From assembly GCA_045629065.1 (NCBI GenBank), contig JAZQQK010000013.1:1-6816 (forward strand): a stretch of 6,816 bases of DNA, read 5' to 3'. The stretch comes from JAKSSM01 sp045629065 (lineage in GTDB: Bacteria; Bacillota; Clostridia; Peptostreptococcales; Anaerovoracaceae). Positions 6,814 to 6,816 of this stretch are shown here, piece by piece; positions within the stretch are counted from its first letter, which is position 1; each line of letters starts with the position of its first letter. The notes beneath the pieces are model-generated. The model was given only the letters and a program-made list of their open reading frames with translations. It did no database searches and was not told where the DNA came from. The translations under genes and the position numbers were made by a program.

Positions 6814-6816
6814 TTT

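Overview
The window reads as chromosomal DNA from a low-to-moderate GC Gram-positive bacterium, most likely a Clostridia-type member of the Bacillota. The evidence is strong AGGAGG-type Shine-Dalgarno sites about 7 nt from ATG starts, a TGnTATAAT promoter, U-tailed terminators, an L7/L12 protein with an Ala-rich hinge, and a large fused ATPase/FtsX permease of a type familiar from that phylum. Genus and species cannot be read from this sequence.

Layout: five of the six genes lie on the minus strand. From the right edge these are rplL (ribosomal protein L7/L12), which ends in a strong intrinsic terminator at about 6402-6430. An extended -10 promoter follows at once, overlapped by an 8-bp inverted repeat. 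Next come a GNAT acetyltransferase, a 993-residue MacB-like ABC ATPase/permease fusion, an iron-sulfur L-cysteine desulfidase (CyuA/UPF0597 type) and a membrane-anchored amidase-like protein. Spacings after the promoter are 24, 51 and about 61 nt, so the four genes may form one transcription unit. The hairpin before the last gene could reduce read-through. On the left edge the last 41 codons of an unidentified plus-strand gene converge on the amidase gene. One hairpin at 129-176 can end transcription from both sides.

No intergenic stretch reaches 300 bases; the longest gap is about 95 bases, between rplL and the GNAT gene. Three start sites differ from the longest open frame. In the GNAT and cysteine desulfidase genes the upstream TTG reads through the ribosome binding site itself. 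In the amidase gene the second of two closely spaced ATGs has the correct spacing.

How the genes work together is not obvious. A cysteine-degrading enzyme, a drug/peptide/lipoprotein-type transporter, an acetyltransferase and a surface hydrolase-like protein share a strand but no recognised pathway. I saw no mobile element, CRISPR array, tRNA or rRNA, and no clear case for a wholly new system. The least explained items are the roughly 555-residue extracytoplasmic part of the transporter, the altered catalytic-motif positions of the amidase-like protein, and the operator-like palindrome on the promoter.
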